Positions 34,001 through 40,525 of a stretch of DNA of 44,962 nucleotides are shown here, piece after piece; position 1 is the first letter of the stretch, and every line of letters starts with the position of its first letter. The DNA is from Branchiostoma floridae (taxonomy: Eukaryota; Chordata; Leptocardii; Amphioxiformes; Branchiostomatidae), in assembly GCF_000003815.2 (NCBI RefSeq), contig NC_049981.1, forward strand, positions 33,586,072 to 33,631,033, in the 5' to 3' direction. Made by a program: the position numbers and the translations under genes. The notes under the pieces were generated by a model. That model worked only from the letters and a program-made list of their open reading frames with translations, had not been told where the DNA came from and did no database searches.

Positions 34001-37000
34001 GCCGGGAAGGATCGTATCAAGACACAATGACTACCTATTTGGTGCTTTTGCCTTACCATATATGATAGTTGGATGCTAAGTAAAGGTTTCGCCGCCATTT
34101 GTACCTGCTTTCAGGGTATTCAGAGAAAAGGAAACGCCTGTTGCAAGTAATAGAAACACACGAGTTATTTAGTTTAAATTTTCCGCCATAATGTACATGT
34201 ACATGTACCAATCAGGCCGACTTGTCAGGTGTCGTCCATACTACGTTTTGATTATGATACGTTATCAAAAACAGTTGATTATAATGCGCCAAGGAAAATA
34301 CTTTTTACGATGGTTTGTCATTTGTTATTAGCTAAATTTTATTTTTGCGCAGCAAACCCACAGCCTACAGAGCTCTCTTCGTTTCGTGGTTGGAACGTCG
34401 CGTCACATATTCCTATGCCTGTGGATAATGTATTGAACAGAACTAATAGTAAAATAAAGTTGGTGCGTCAATGAATATATTCATTAATTCCTGATATACC
34501 TTTCAGTTCCACGTCTCTCGGGACTGACCCTAGAAGATGTTGGGACTGGTGAGCTCACCGTTTCCTGGGCAGTCGTGGGGGATCTTCCGATCTCGCGCTA
34601 CAGCCTCAGCTACCGGGAGGACGGGACGGCCTCGGACCAGGAGGTTGACTCCCCACCGGCAGCAGACGCCACCTCGGCAACCGTGACGGGGCTGACGGAC
34701 AAAACGGACCACATCCTCACGCTCACTTCTTTTGATGATAATAACCAGCCAACCGGAGTTATCAGCGGGACATTCAAGACATGTAAGTAATAATGAGTAA
34801 ATCCCCGGTCAGAAAGAGCGTACGATTTCTTGCGATGGAGGTTTTATGCGCAGTACAAGTGCAATACGTCATAAGTCGGGGAAGAGTCGGAAGCAATATT
34901 TTAAATATATAAAGTCGTGGTCACAAAGATCGTAGGCCATTGTAGGATGAGGTCATAAGAGCGTACCTGCATCAATCACAGTTAATCGGGAAGCCTTCTA
35001 TGACGAAAAATAGAGCTGAAATGGATTTTGAACATGATCCAAGGTTCTCCTTCGTCGTACAATTTTTATTGCCCCCATAGCAGACTTCATTACGGTATTT
35101 TTTTCTACTGATGACGTTAGAGTTTCATAATCTTTTAAAATGTTGCGATGGTTTAAATTTTCCCTGGTGTTGTCAATGTTGACGAAAAGAGAAATTACTG
35201 TATATCAGTAGCAACTGTTCACAATTGGACCAGAGAACAGCGTGCCCGTAGAAGAGCCTGATTTCAAGGCAAGATTTTCCACGTGGCAGATTCAGTATCA
35301 CGCGCAAGTGATGAATACAATTGTTTGATCGCTACATACACGTGGCTTTATAATTAAATCAGATCTCATCTCTCGTCGGTCTCAGGTCGGTGGTTTACCA
35401 TAACGGTACCCATACTAGAATAGAAAAGTAGGCTCTATGAGTCGGAATTTCGCGCGTGTGTGTGTGTGTGTGGGGGGGGGGGGGTGATACAATGCGTATG
35501 ATACGATTATTGTCTGATGATTTTTTTCAGACCAGCACTTGTGCTTCATTTGAACTTTTGTCAAGCCCCGGTCACAAGAATCGCACGACGTCCTTGCGAT
35601 GGCATATTCCGCATATCGCACGATGATCGAAGTGAATCGCAGCTAAATCGTAAGAAAAATCAGCCATCGCAGAGCATCGGATGATGGTCAAAATTTTTCC
35701 AGCGTCGTACGATTTTTCACTTGTGTCTCTTCTGAATAGCCGAATGACCGCTTTTGTGATTCTTTAACGAACCAAATGTGGACCTAGCTGTTAAATACCT
35801 TGTCTTTCACTTTAAAAACAAAAGAAAGTAAACGTTAACCATAGCAACATGAGTCTTACAAACAAAGGTTCAAATCAAGCACAAGTACTGGTATGATTAT
35901 CTCGGCCTGCTTGCCGGCTCTACGAGCCAGGCTTTTTCAAANNNNNNNNNNNNNNNNNNNNNNNNNNNNNNNNNNNNNNNNNNNNNNNNNNNNNNNNNNN
36001 NNNNNNNNNNNNNNNNNNNNNNNNNNNNNNNNNNNNNNNNNNNNNNNNNNNNNNNNNNNNNNNNNNNNNNNNNNNNNNNNNNNNNNNNNNNNNNNNNNNN
36101 NNNNNNNNNNNNNNNNNNNNNNNNNNNNNNNNNNNNNNNNNNNNNNNNNNNNNNNNNNNNNNNNNNNNNNNNNNNNNNNNNNNNNNNNNNNNNNNNNNNN
36201 NNNNNNNNNNNNNNNNNNNNNNNNNNNNNNNNNNNNNNNNNNNNNNNNNNNNNNNNNNNAAAAAATGTCATCAGACAAAAATCATATCATAAGCCTGCCT
36301 TTCTGTTCGATTTTTCCCCATGGTTACGGTTATGGTAAACTGTCCAGAGACCGGCGAGAGATGAGATTTGATCTAATTATGATCCCACGAATATGTAGCC
36401 ATCAAGCAAATGCATGCATCACCTGTGTGTGACACTGAATCCGCCACGTGGAAAACATTGCCTTGAATGCAGACTCTTTTACCGGCGCGCTGGTCTCTAG
36501 TTGCTATTGTGAACAGTTGCGACTGATATAGTTTCCTTTTTCGTCAACATCGACAATACCAGGGGAGACTGAAACCATGACCACGTGCTAAAAATGTATG
36601 AATCTTTAAAGTCATCAGAAAAAAACATGACCGTAATGAAGTCTGATATGGGGGCAATAAAAATCGTACGACGATGGAGAAACTTTGAACATGTTCAAAA
36701 TCTATTTCAGCTCTATTTTCGTCATATATATATATAGGAGGCTCCCCGATTTACCATGATTCACCTGCGATTGACACAGATACATATAGCGCACTCTTAT
36801 GACCTCATCGTACGATGCACTACGATCCTTGTGACCACGGCTTTATATACTTAAACCTTTGCTTCCGATTCTTCCCGGACTTACGACGAACTGGGCTTAT
36901 ACCAAGCATAAAACCTTCATCGCAGTCAAACGTACGGTTCTTGTGACCGAGGCCTTACTCATGTTGTTATGGTTTCTTCATGTTTATAATATGATATAAA

Positions 37001-37775
37001 TAAAATTTGGTAATTCACAATGAATGACATGATAGGAAGGTATTCAACAGCTAGATACACATTTGGTTGGTTAAGCCCCGGTCACAAAGCGCGTACGATT
37101 TCTTGCGATGGTATATTCTGCATATCGTACGATGAGCGCAGTAAATCGCAGCAAAATCGTAAGCAAAATCAGCCATCGCAACGCATCGGATGGTGTTCAA
37201 AATTTTTCCAGCGTCGTACGATTTTTCACTTGTGTCTCTTTTGAATAGTCGCCTGGCCGCTTTTGTGCTTCTTTAACCAACAAAATGTGGACTTGCTGTT
37301 TAATACCTTCCTATAATATATTCAACTGTAAAAATAGATTTAAAGAGACCATAACAACAAGAGCATTACAAGAAAAGTTCCAATCAAGCGTGAGTACTGG
37401 TATGATTATCTCGGCCTGCTTGCCGGCTCTACGTGTCAGACTCTTTCGAAGATCGTATCACGATATGCTATCAACAAAAAGATGCCATCATACAAAAATC
37501 ATATAATAAGCATTATATCATATATATTTCCGACTCATAGAGCCTGTCTTTATGTTCGAGCCGGTGTGACAGCGATCTCGCCCCCCCCCGCGATCTCGCC
37601 CCCCCGGGGGGCGAGATCGCTAGCGTTTTCGCCCCCCTCTGGCGTTTTCGCCCCCCCCCCATCCCAGCGTTTTCGCCCCCCCCCCTAGGAATATCCTTCC
37701 CGTTTTCTAGAGTGTTCGGTTGAGTCTTAATCCTATTGCTGTGATAATGATTAGCACTGTCTTGTTAGCTACTTT

Positions 37776-37820
<45 letters not shown>

Positions 37821-40525
37821 TTTTGTATATATTTACCTACTTTTTTACATAGCCTTAAGATACTTAACTTGCAGCTTGTTACTGCATATCAATCGAGCTA
37901 CCTGGAACAATATGGTACTTGGATGTAACATATATAGTGTGTTACCTGGTATCTATATATACGTGACACCTTAGTATGTTAAGATGACATACAGTACCTG
38001 TGAAGCCGATCCTACCTGGTTGGGTGCAAGCACACTTTGCATTGAAATAAAACAGATACATTTTTGTTGTGAATTTGTGGTGACTTTTATTAACATCACG
38101 AACGTATATTAGCATATGCATATCAACACACCTGTTGCTGAGTTGTAACAAAACTGGTAAATATTTGCCAATCAGCACAGAGGTATACACACCTGTCTAT
38201 GAGTTGAAACAAATTGTGATGTTCAAAACTAACAGCTAAATACATTATCAACATACATGTACAGGTAAGCACACCTGTTCCTGTGCTGATAATACTAACC
38301 GGTGTTCAATACACAACTGTATCCGAATTGAAACAAAACCAACAGGTAAATACATGCTAATCAACATACAGGTAAACACACCTGTTCCTGGGCTGTTCTG
38401 GAGTTCAAAACTAACGGGTAAATATAGGATTATCAATATACAGGTAAACACACCTGTTTGGAGTTGAAAGAAAACTAACAGTTGAATATATGCTAATCAC
38501 CATAAAGGTATGCGCACCTATTCCTGCACCTGTTCAATACAAACAGGTAAATACACACTTCTCATTAACAGCTATGCGCACCTGTTCCTCTGCTGTTAGA
38601 ATACTAACAGGTAAATACACACTTCTCATTAACAGCTATACGCACCTGTTCCTCTGCTGTTAGAATACTAACAGGTAAATACACACTTGTCATTAACAGC
38701 TATGCGCACCTGTTCCTCTGCTGTTAGAATACTAACAGGTAAATACACACTTCTCATTAACAGCTATACGCACCTGTTCCTCTGCTGTTAGAATACTAAC
38801 AGGTAAATACACATGGAAGGGAAGGGGGGGGCGAAAACACTAGCGATTTCGCCCCGGGGGGGGGGGCGATATCACTAGCGATTTCGCCCCGGGAGGAGGG
38901 GGGGGGCGATATCACTAGCGATTTCGCCCCGGGGGGGGCGATATCACTAGCGATTTCGCCCCGGGAGGGGGGGCGATATCACTAGCGATTTCGCCCCGGG
39001 AGGGGGGGCGAAATCACCAAAAGGGGGCGAGATGGGGGGGCGAAATCGCTAGTGATCCTGCCCCGGGGGGGGCGAAAACACTAGTGATTTTGCCCCCGGG
39101 GGGGCGATATCACGGGGGGGCGAGAACGCTGTCACACCTGTCCCCATGGTTATTACGATTATGGTAAACTGACCCAAGACCGACGAGAGCTGAGATTTGA
39201 TCTAATTATAAACTCACGTGCATGAAGCGATCAAACAATTGTCTGCATCACCTGTGCGGGGCGCGCTGTTCTCTGGTTGCGACTGTGGCAGTTGCGACTG
39301 ATATATTTTCCCTTTTCGTCAATATCCACAATATCAGGGGAAACTGAAACCATCACAACATGCTAACAATTCATAAATCTATAACCTCACCAGTAGACAA
39401 AAATTGCCGTAATGAAGTCTGCTATGGGGGCAAATAAAATCTTACGACGATAGCGAAATTTTGAACATGTTCAAAATCCATTTCAGCTCTATTTTTCGCC
39501 ATACGACGCTCCCCGATTTACTATGATTCACTGCGATTGACGCAAGCACGTTCTTATGACCTCATCGTACGATGCACTACGCGCTTTGTGACCACGGCTT
39601 TATATACTTAAACCATTGCTTCCGATTCTCTCACTGCGCTTATCCTGCGCATCGGAAGGAATCGCAAGGAATCGTACGCGCTTTGTGACCGGGGCTTTAA
39701 AGAAGCACAAAAGCGTTCAGGCGGCTAGTCAGAAGGGACGCTAGTGAAAAATCGTACGACGATGGAAAACTTTTGAACAACATCCGATGCACTGCGATGG
39801 CTGATTTTGCTTACGATTTGACTGCGATTTACTGCGATCGTACTTTATGCGGAATATGCTATCGCAAGAAATCGTACGCGCAATGTGACCGGGGCTTAAA
39901 GCTCCGGTCACAAAACTGGCACGATTTACCGCGATGGGGTTCTCATGCGGGACATTATTGCCGTACGTCGTAGGTTGGGGAAGACTCGGCTGTTTCATTA
40001 TTGCATAATTTCCGTGTCAAAACATCGTATCTAAAAACGTACCTTAAAATAGCGAAAATACGTCTACGATGTACATATTTTCCGGTCAAAACGATGTCGT
40101 TTTACGTATACGATATCGCAATTCAGACGATGAATTTCCATACGGTATCGTTCTGTACATGTAGACGTAATAGCGCACCTTTAGTGATACAATATTTAGA
40201 AATAGAATGTGCATGCCAGAGCAATACCGTATGAAAAAAAAATATCGTCAGCGTGTATCAAATACTGTTTTTTTTTAAATCCCATAAGACTGCCAGGAGC
40301 AAAATGGAGTGTCCTTCCGAGGAACAGTCGCCGTGACCGAAACAGGCAGGACGTGTCAGCGCTGGGACAGTCAGACACCTCATCAACACAGCTTCACACC
40401 TGCTGGTTATCCGTCCTCTGGACTGGAGCAGAACTACTGCCGGAATCCGGGCGGCTTGAGTGGGGTTTTTTGCTTCACCACGGATCCCGACACCAGATGG
40501 GACCTTTGTGACGTACCAGTGTGTG
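19015..40525 (+). CDS. Modular secreted/ectodomain protein: SP - F5/8C - FN3 - FN3 - F5/8C - FN3 - kringle (gene model, 3' incomplete)
   Basis: Proposed join: 19015-19096, 26541-26695, 27875-28036, 28391-28529, 29907-30179, 30799-31077, 31747-31901, 32321-32464, 33733-33889, 34507-34782, 40289-40525. All junctions have AG/GT borders and compatible phases, giving 686 codons plus one base. The kringle exon ends at a donor, so the gene continues past the window. The modules are extracellular ones. F5/8C domains bind carbohydrate, phospholipid or protein ligands, FN3 acts as spacer or adhesion module, and the kringle is a disulfide-rich binding module. No protease, kinase or transmembrane segment is seen in this part. 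Modules are joined by phase-1 introns. I recognise no named orthologue. Expression and exact isoforms cannot be judged from the sequence. Confidence 0.75.
19876..19995. other. Foreign 120-bp insertion in the satellite
   Basis: Between two satellite monomers lies unrelated sequence with ttgacaaagactgatgctg and acagtcgaaaatttgggtg. Related phrases occur at the ends of some retroelements, Penelope-like ones among others, but the match is from memory and weak. The insertion is flanked by attaagtat on both sides (about 19866 and 19991), which may be a target duplication or simply satellite sequence. Confidence 0.4.
22616..23426. repeat. Higher-order satellite block, copy A
   Basis: This block of about 810 bases (five monomers) is almost identical to 24215-25025, at an offset of 1599 bases, that is ten monomers. 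Neighbouring monomers outside the block are clearly more diverged, so the two blocks were copied recently relative to the age of the array. Confidence 0.85.
24215..25025. repeat. Higher-order satellite block, copy B
   Basis: Partner of 22616-23426. The stretch just before it (about 24100-24300) also resembles 24900-25100 at an offset of 800 (five monomers). This suggests repeated unequal exchange with a five-monomer unit. Confidence 0.8.
26541..26695 (+). CDS. Exon 2: F5/8 type C domain 1, first part
   Basis: Acceptor cacctccag at 26540, phase 1 in. It encodes GCNDALGVEDSTIPDGSITA and then DGRLNSNSYWAAGQDRIGEW followed by LQ. This holds the opening cysteine, the LG.E...IPD..I.ASS signature and the RLN....W motif of discoidin domains. 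The donor tacag|gtagtt ends in phase 0, exactly between Q and the VDLG of the next exon, a usual split point for this domain. Residues expected at the start of the fold are all present. A paralogous but broken exon lies at 29146-29268. Confidence 0.9.
26860..27870 (-). pseudogene. LINE reverse transcriptase relic with a foldback, in the F5/8C-1 intron
   Basis: The minus strand reads TDTYLGVPL near 27470 and MRDVFKMKSLLSSANISITL near 27400, then GKDLFDKFVKLILMYGSALT. Further on, near 26970, it reads NTRFQKFLLGVHSKSSNDGE. These are thumb and C-terminal segments of a LINE reverse transcriptase, broken by shifts and stops. The segment aagaagatcagacatagaca with gttcttgagacatgcg at 26860-26901 is the near-exact inverted copy of 27063-27105, giving a 42-bp inverted repeat at the element's end. 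Confidence 0.75.
27875..28036 (+). CDS. Exon 3: F5/8 type C domain 1, middle
   Basis: Acceptor gccatttag at 27874, phase 0 in and out, 54 codons. It begins VDLGGMKQVIGTIIQG, the conserved central strand of the domain. It then reads SSGCQLCGPLPWITSYKLQY and ends SIHGTSWTTYVGSDGSDK. Compared with the sister exon at 32321 it has six extra residues with two cysteines (CQLC) in the loop before WITSYKLQYS. These could form a local disulfide or pair elsewhere. The donor gataag|gtaact is good. Confidence 0.9.
28391..28529 (+). CDS. Exon 4: F5/8 type C domain 1, last part
   Basis: Acceptor acattccag at 28390, phase 0 in. It encodes IFAGTTDARTAVENELENPV, then YARYVRFVVQDWNMNIAMRF and EVEGCT. The ARYVR..VQ.W...IA.R.E..GC ending is diagnostic of F5/8C, and the closing cysteine pairs with the opening one. 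The donor accg|gtaagt leaves phase 1, as needed for the following FN3 exon at 29907. Confidence 0.92.
28606..28685 (+). pseudogene. Dead FN3 exon stub A
   Basis: Just after an acceptor-like ttcag, the sequence ctccagggcgttcgaggctg with acactccatgat parallels the first 35-40 bases of the live FN3 exons (start of 29907 or 34507). In phase 1 it reads APGRSRLTLHD and then loses similarity. A TAA follows at 28683. Strand B tryptophan and all later FN3 strands are missing. An equivalent stub with the same downstream text lies at 33969-34030. Confidence 0.7.
28790..29268 (+). pseudogene. Duplicated intron end plus dead F5/8C first exon
   Basis: 28790-29145 restates the intron 1 end (26190-26540), including tgttttattgttacgcacca and the block before the acceptor. 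The exon-like part from 29146 reads VCNSDPLGVEDSTIPDSSIT and then ASSALP. A small repeat of ttcggccttaccc then shifts the frame, giving an in-frame TAG at 29253. Similarity ends near 29268 at aactcaaacagctt-like text, so the RLN..W end and the donor are lost. No second or third F5/8C exon follows. I read it as the remains of a third F5/8C module, deleted from its middle onward. Confidence 0.8.
29907..30179 (+). CDS. Exon 5: fibronectin type III domain 1
   Basis: Acceptor aattcctag at 29906, phase 1 in and out, 273 bases. It encodes VPGLSGLTLDDVGADRLTVD with W of strand B in LTVDWTV, the strand C tyrosine in SSYTLSYEP, and the tyrosine-corner region VTGLDADTDYTITLTSFDSD. It ends GVISGTFRTG. 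Length and motif order are those of a complete FN3 of about 91 residues. No RGD is present. Being a symmetric 1-1 exon, it can be skipped without a frame change. Confidence 0.92.
30180..30798 (+). other. Intron between FN3-1 and FN3-2, with a repeat fragment
   Basis: No exon is recognisable. The segment at 30447-30541 (ctgtcactttaggtcggtac onward) recurs at 41256-41333, so it is an interspersed repeat shared with the 3' flank of the kringle exon. Confidence 0.5.
30799..31077 (+). CDS. Exon 6: fibronectin type III domain 2
   Basis: Acceptor gcattttag at 30798, phase 1 in and out, 279 bases. It encodes GPRLSDLTLDRAEMNSLTVS with WKVLGDLQISRYSLRYELAG, then SATVSGLLFGKEYTLTLTSI and ends VISGTYKTG. 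The strand B tryptophan, strand C tyrosine and the L......Y.L tyrosine corner are all present. It is closest to FN3-3 (shared QISRYSL/PISRYSL), which suggests these two split more recently than either did from FN3-1. The donor agacag|gtgggt matches that of FN3-1. Confidence 0.92.
31078..31746 (+). other. Intron between FN3-2 and F5/8C-2
   Basis: No exon, known repeat or other feature that I can support. The last 100 bases, upstream of the acceptor cctctcag, do not obviously match the duplicated intron ends of F5/8C-1. Confidence 0.4.
31747..31901 (+). CDS. Exon 7: F5/8 type C domain 2, first part
   Basis: Acceptor acctctcag at 31746, phase 1 in, and exactly the 155-base length of exon 2. It encodes VCQNPLGMESGAIPDSSITA and then KDARLNGNSAWVPENDRYGE followed by WLQ. 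This is closer to the general F5/8C consensus (LGME.G.IPD..I.ASS; ARLN....W.P) than F5/8C-1. The donor tacag|gtattt ends in phase 0. Confidence 0.92.
32321..32464 (+). CDS. Exon 8: F5/8 type C domain 2, middle
   Basis: Acceptor gccatttag at 32320, with the same nine bases as at exon 3, phase 0 in and out. It encodes VDLGEMTRVTGAITQGASGS, then WMETYSLAYSADGTSWTFYI and GSETDVNM. The VDLG..T.VTG.ITQG and Y.L.YS.DGTSW motifs are conserved. The two extra cysteines of exon 3 are absent. The donor aatatg|gtattt is acceptable and gives 48 codons. Confidence 0.9.
32465..33732 (+). other. Intron inside F5/8C-2
   Basis: The stretch 33370-33560 resembles the corresponding intron of F5/8C-1 (28030-28230): gtaacttagata followed by atgatcattaattc, then tctcctgtactgatc. 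This supports common descent of the two blocks. The rest, about 900 bases, matches nothing that I know. Confidence 0.55.
33733..33889 (+). CDS. Exon 9: F5/8 type C domain 2, last part
   Basis: Acceptor tactttccag at 33732, phase 0 in. It encodes AFESNDDDSTPVTNLLNNPV, then EARYVRFMVQNVGDSPPNSN and IALRSEILGCNI. The ARYVR..VQ...N.IALR.E.LGC ending is intact. It carries six more residues than exon 4 in the loop before NIALR (GDSPPNS). The donor catcg|gtacgt leaves phase 1. Confidence 0.92.
33969..34030 (+). pseudogene. Dead FN3 exon stub B
   Basis: It reads VQVLSVLTLYDAGKDRIKTQ and then TGA at 34028. It lies at the same distance after F5/8C-2 as stub A does after F5/8C-1. Following it, gtgcttttgcctta and later gccgccatttgtacctg parallel ctgctctcccctta and gccgccattgttacttg after stub A. 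So both stubs descend from one event that predates duplication of the block. Its acceptor has decayed to atagag. Confidence 0.7.
34507..34782 (+). CDS. Exon 10: fibronectin type III domain 3
   Basis: Acceptor acctttcag at 34506, phase 1 in and out, 276 bases. It encodes VPRLSGLTLEDVGTGELTVS with WAVVGDLPISRYSLSYREDG, then SATVTGLTDKTDHILTLTSF and ends GVISGTFKT. The tyrosine of the tyrosine corner, present as DYTITL and EYTLTL in the other two copies, is histidine here (DHILTL). This may loosen the fold slightly. The last base T pairs with AC of the kringle exon to make tyrosine. The donor gacat|gtaagt is strong. Confidence 0.92.
34800..35420. mobile_element. Partial copy of the CCCCGGTCACAA MITE family (inverted relative to 36320-36957)
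   Basis: Its text (tccccggtca, cgtacgatttcttgcgatgg, gtggtcacaaagatcgta, tgaggtcataagagcgt, gacgaaaaatagagct, ccccatagcagacttcatta) is the reverse complement of 36320-36957 read end to end. It has no coding capacity. It lies directly after the FN3-3 exon. Confidence 0.75.
35563..36957. mobile_element. MITE-family copy containing the assembly gap
   Basis: It begins gccccggtcacaagaatcgc and ends cttgtgaccgaggcc. The left 380 bases match 37073-37500, and the right 640 match 39140-39660, so this is the sister of the copy at 37073-39893 without the internal transposon. The stretch ttcgatttttccccatgg near 36308 is the empty site for that transposon. The Ns fall in the middle of this copy. Confidence 0.7.
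35942..36259. other. Assembly gap (318 Ns)
   Basis: A run of N. Open frames reported through it are artefacts. It interrupts a repeat present several times in the neighbourhood, which is probably why the assembly failed here. In the sister copy the matching join (tcgtatcacgatatgctatc) is only a few tens of bases long, so the gap may be oversized. Confidence 1.
37778..37820. repeat. (TA)n microsatellite
   Basis: About 21 TA dinucleotides, followed by further ttttgtatatat text. Confidence 0.95.
38520..38815. repeat. 64-bp minisatellite inside the nested transposon
   Basis: The phrase cctgttcctctgctgttaga starts at 38581, 38645, 38709 and 38773, a strict period of 64. Units differ only at positions such as tatgcgca/tatacgca and cttctcatt/cttgtcatt. 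Older, looser units of related sequence (cacacctgttcctg with caggtaaacaca) extend back to about 38110. Confidence 0.9.
38826..39125. repeat. Subterminal GC-rich repeats of the nested transposon
   Basis: Repeated units of about 35-45 bases combining gggggcgatatcactagcg and atttcgccccggg occur six or more times, with poly-G tracts of variable length. Short self-complementary pieces (ctagcgat, ccccgggg) make the array strongly hairpin-prone. Confidence 0.85.
40008..40107. repeat. Left arm of the inverted repeat bracketing the kringle exon
   Basis: The text atttccgtgtcaaaacatcg, tatctaaaaacgtacctta, aaatagcgaaaatacgtcta and ttttccggtcaaaacgatgt is matched in reverse complement by 40682-40784 with roughly 15 percent differences. 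The arms are about 100 bases long and 575 bases apart, and the kringle exon is the only recognisable gene part between them. Confidence 0.8.
40289..40525 (+). CDS. Exon 11: kringle domain
   Basis: Acceptor cccataag at 40288, phase 1 in and out. With the T from exon 10 it reads YCQEQNGVSFRGTVAVTETG, then RTCQRWDSQTPHQHSF, LEQNYCRNPGG, GVFCFTTDPDTRWDLCDVPV and C. All six kringle cysteines are present in the right order (YCQ, RTC, NYC, VFC, DLC, PVC), as are the RGT..T..G..CQ.W and N.CRNP signatures. Size is normal at about 79 residues. I preferred the acceptor at 40288 to the nearer gccag at 40302 because only it keeps the first cysteine and gives a phase-1 start. The donor gtgtg|gtaagg shows that the gene continues. 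Confidence 0.9.

Larger units (their letters stand above)
37565..39136. mobile_element. 1572-bp TIR transposon, relative of 4938-6044, nested in the MITE
   Basis: It starts tgtgacagcgatctcgcc and ends gagaacgctgtcaca. The flanks are ccgg (37561-37564) and cctg (39137-39140), a 4-bp target duplication with one later change. Near its left end gttacctggtatc and agctacctggaacaatatgg are the reverse complement of text near the right end of the 4938-6044 element, so the two lie in opposite orientation. Inside are a TA array (37778-37820) and a 64-bp minisatellite at 38520-38815. The last 300 bases carry repeated ggcgatatcactagcgattt and ttcgccccggg units. It has no transposase. Confidence 0.75.
37073..39893. 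mobile_element. MITE-family copy with full inverted ends, split by a nested transposon
   Basis: The left end gccccggtcacaaagcgcgt and the right end, whose reverse complement reads gccccggtcacattgcgcgt, are good terminal inverted repeats. The arms continue inward for about 200 bases (cgatttcttgcgatggtata against its complement). They include the palindrome tcgtacga several times. The nested element at 37565-39136 interrupts it. Without that insertion the copy would be about 1.25 kb. A further partial copy starts at about 40804. Confidence 0.75.

Noticed and set aside
35893-36432. 179-codon frame and two minus-strand frames over the Ns
   Set aside because: They run through the assembly gap and are artefacts.
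40302-40525. Alternative kringle acceptor at gccag (40298-40302)
   Set aside because: It would remove the first kringle cysteine and give a phase that does not match the FN3-3 donor. The acceptor at 40288 keeps all six cysteines and the phase.
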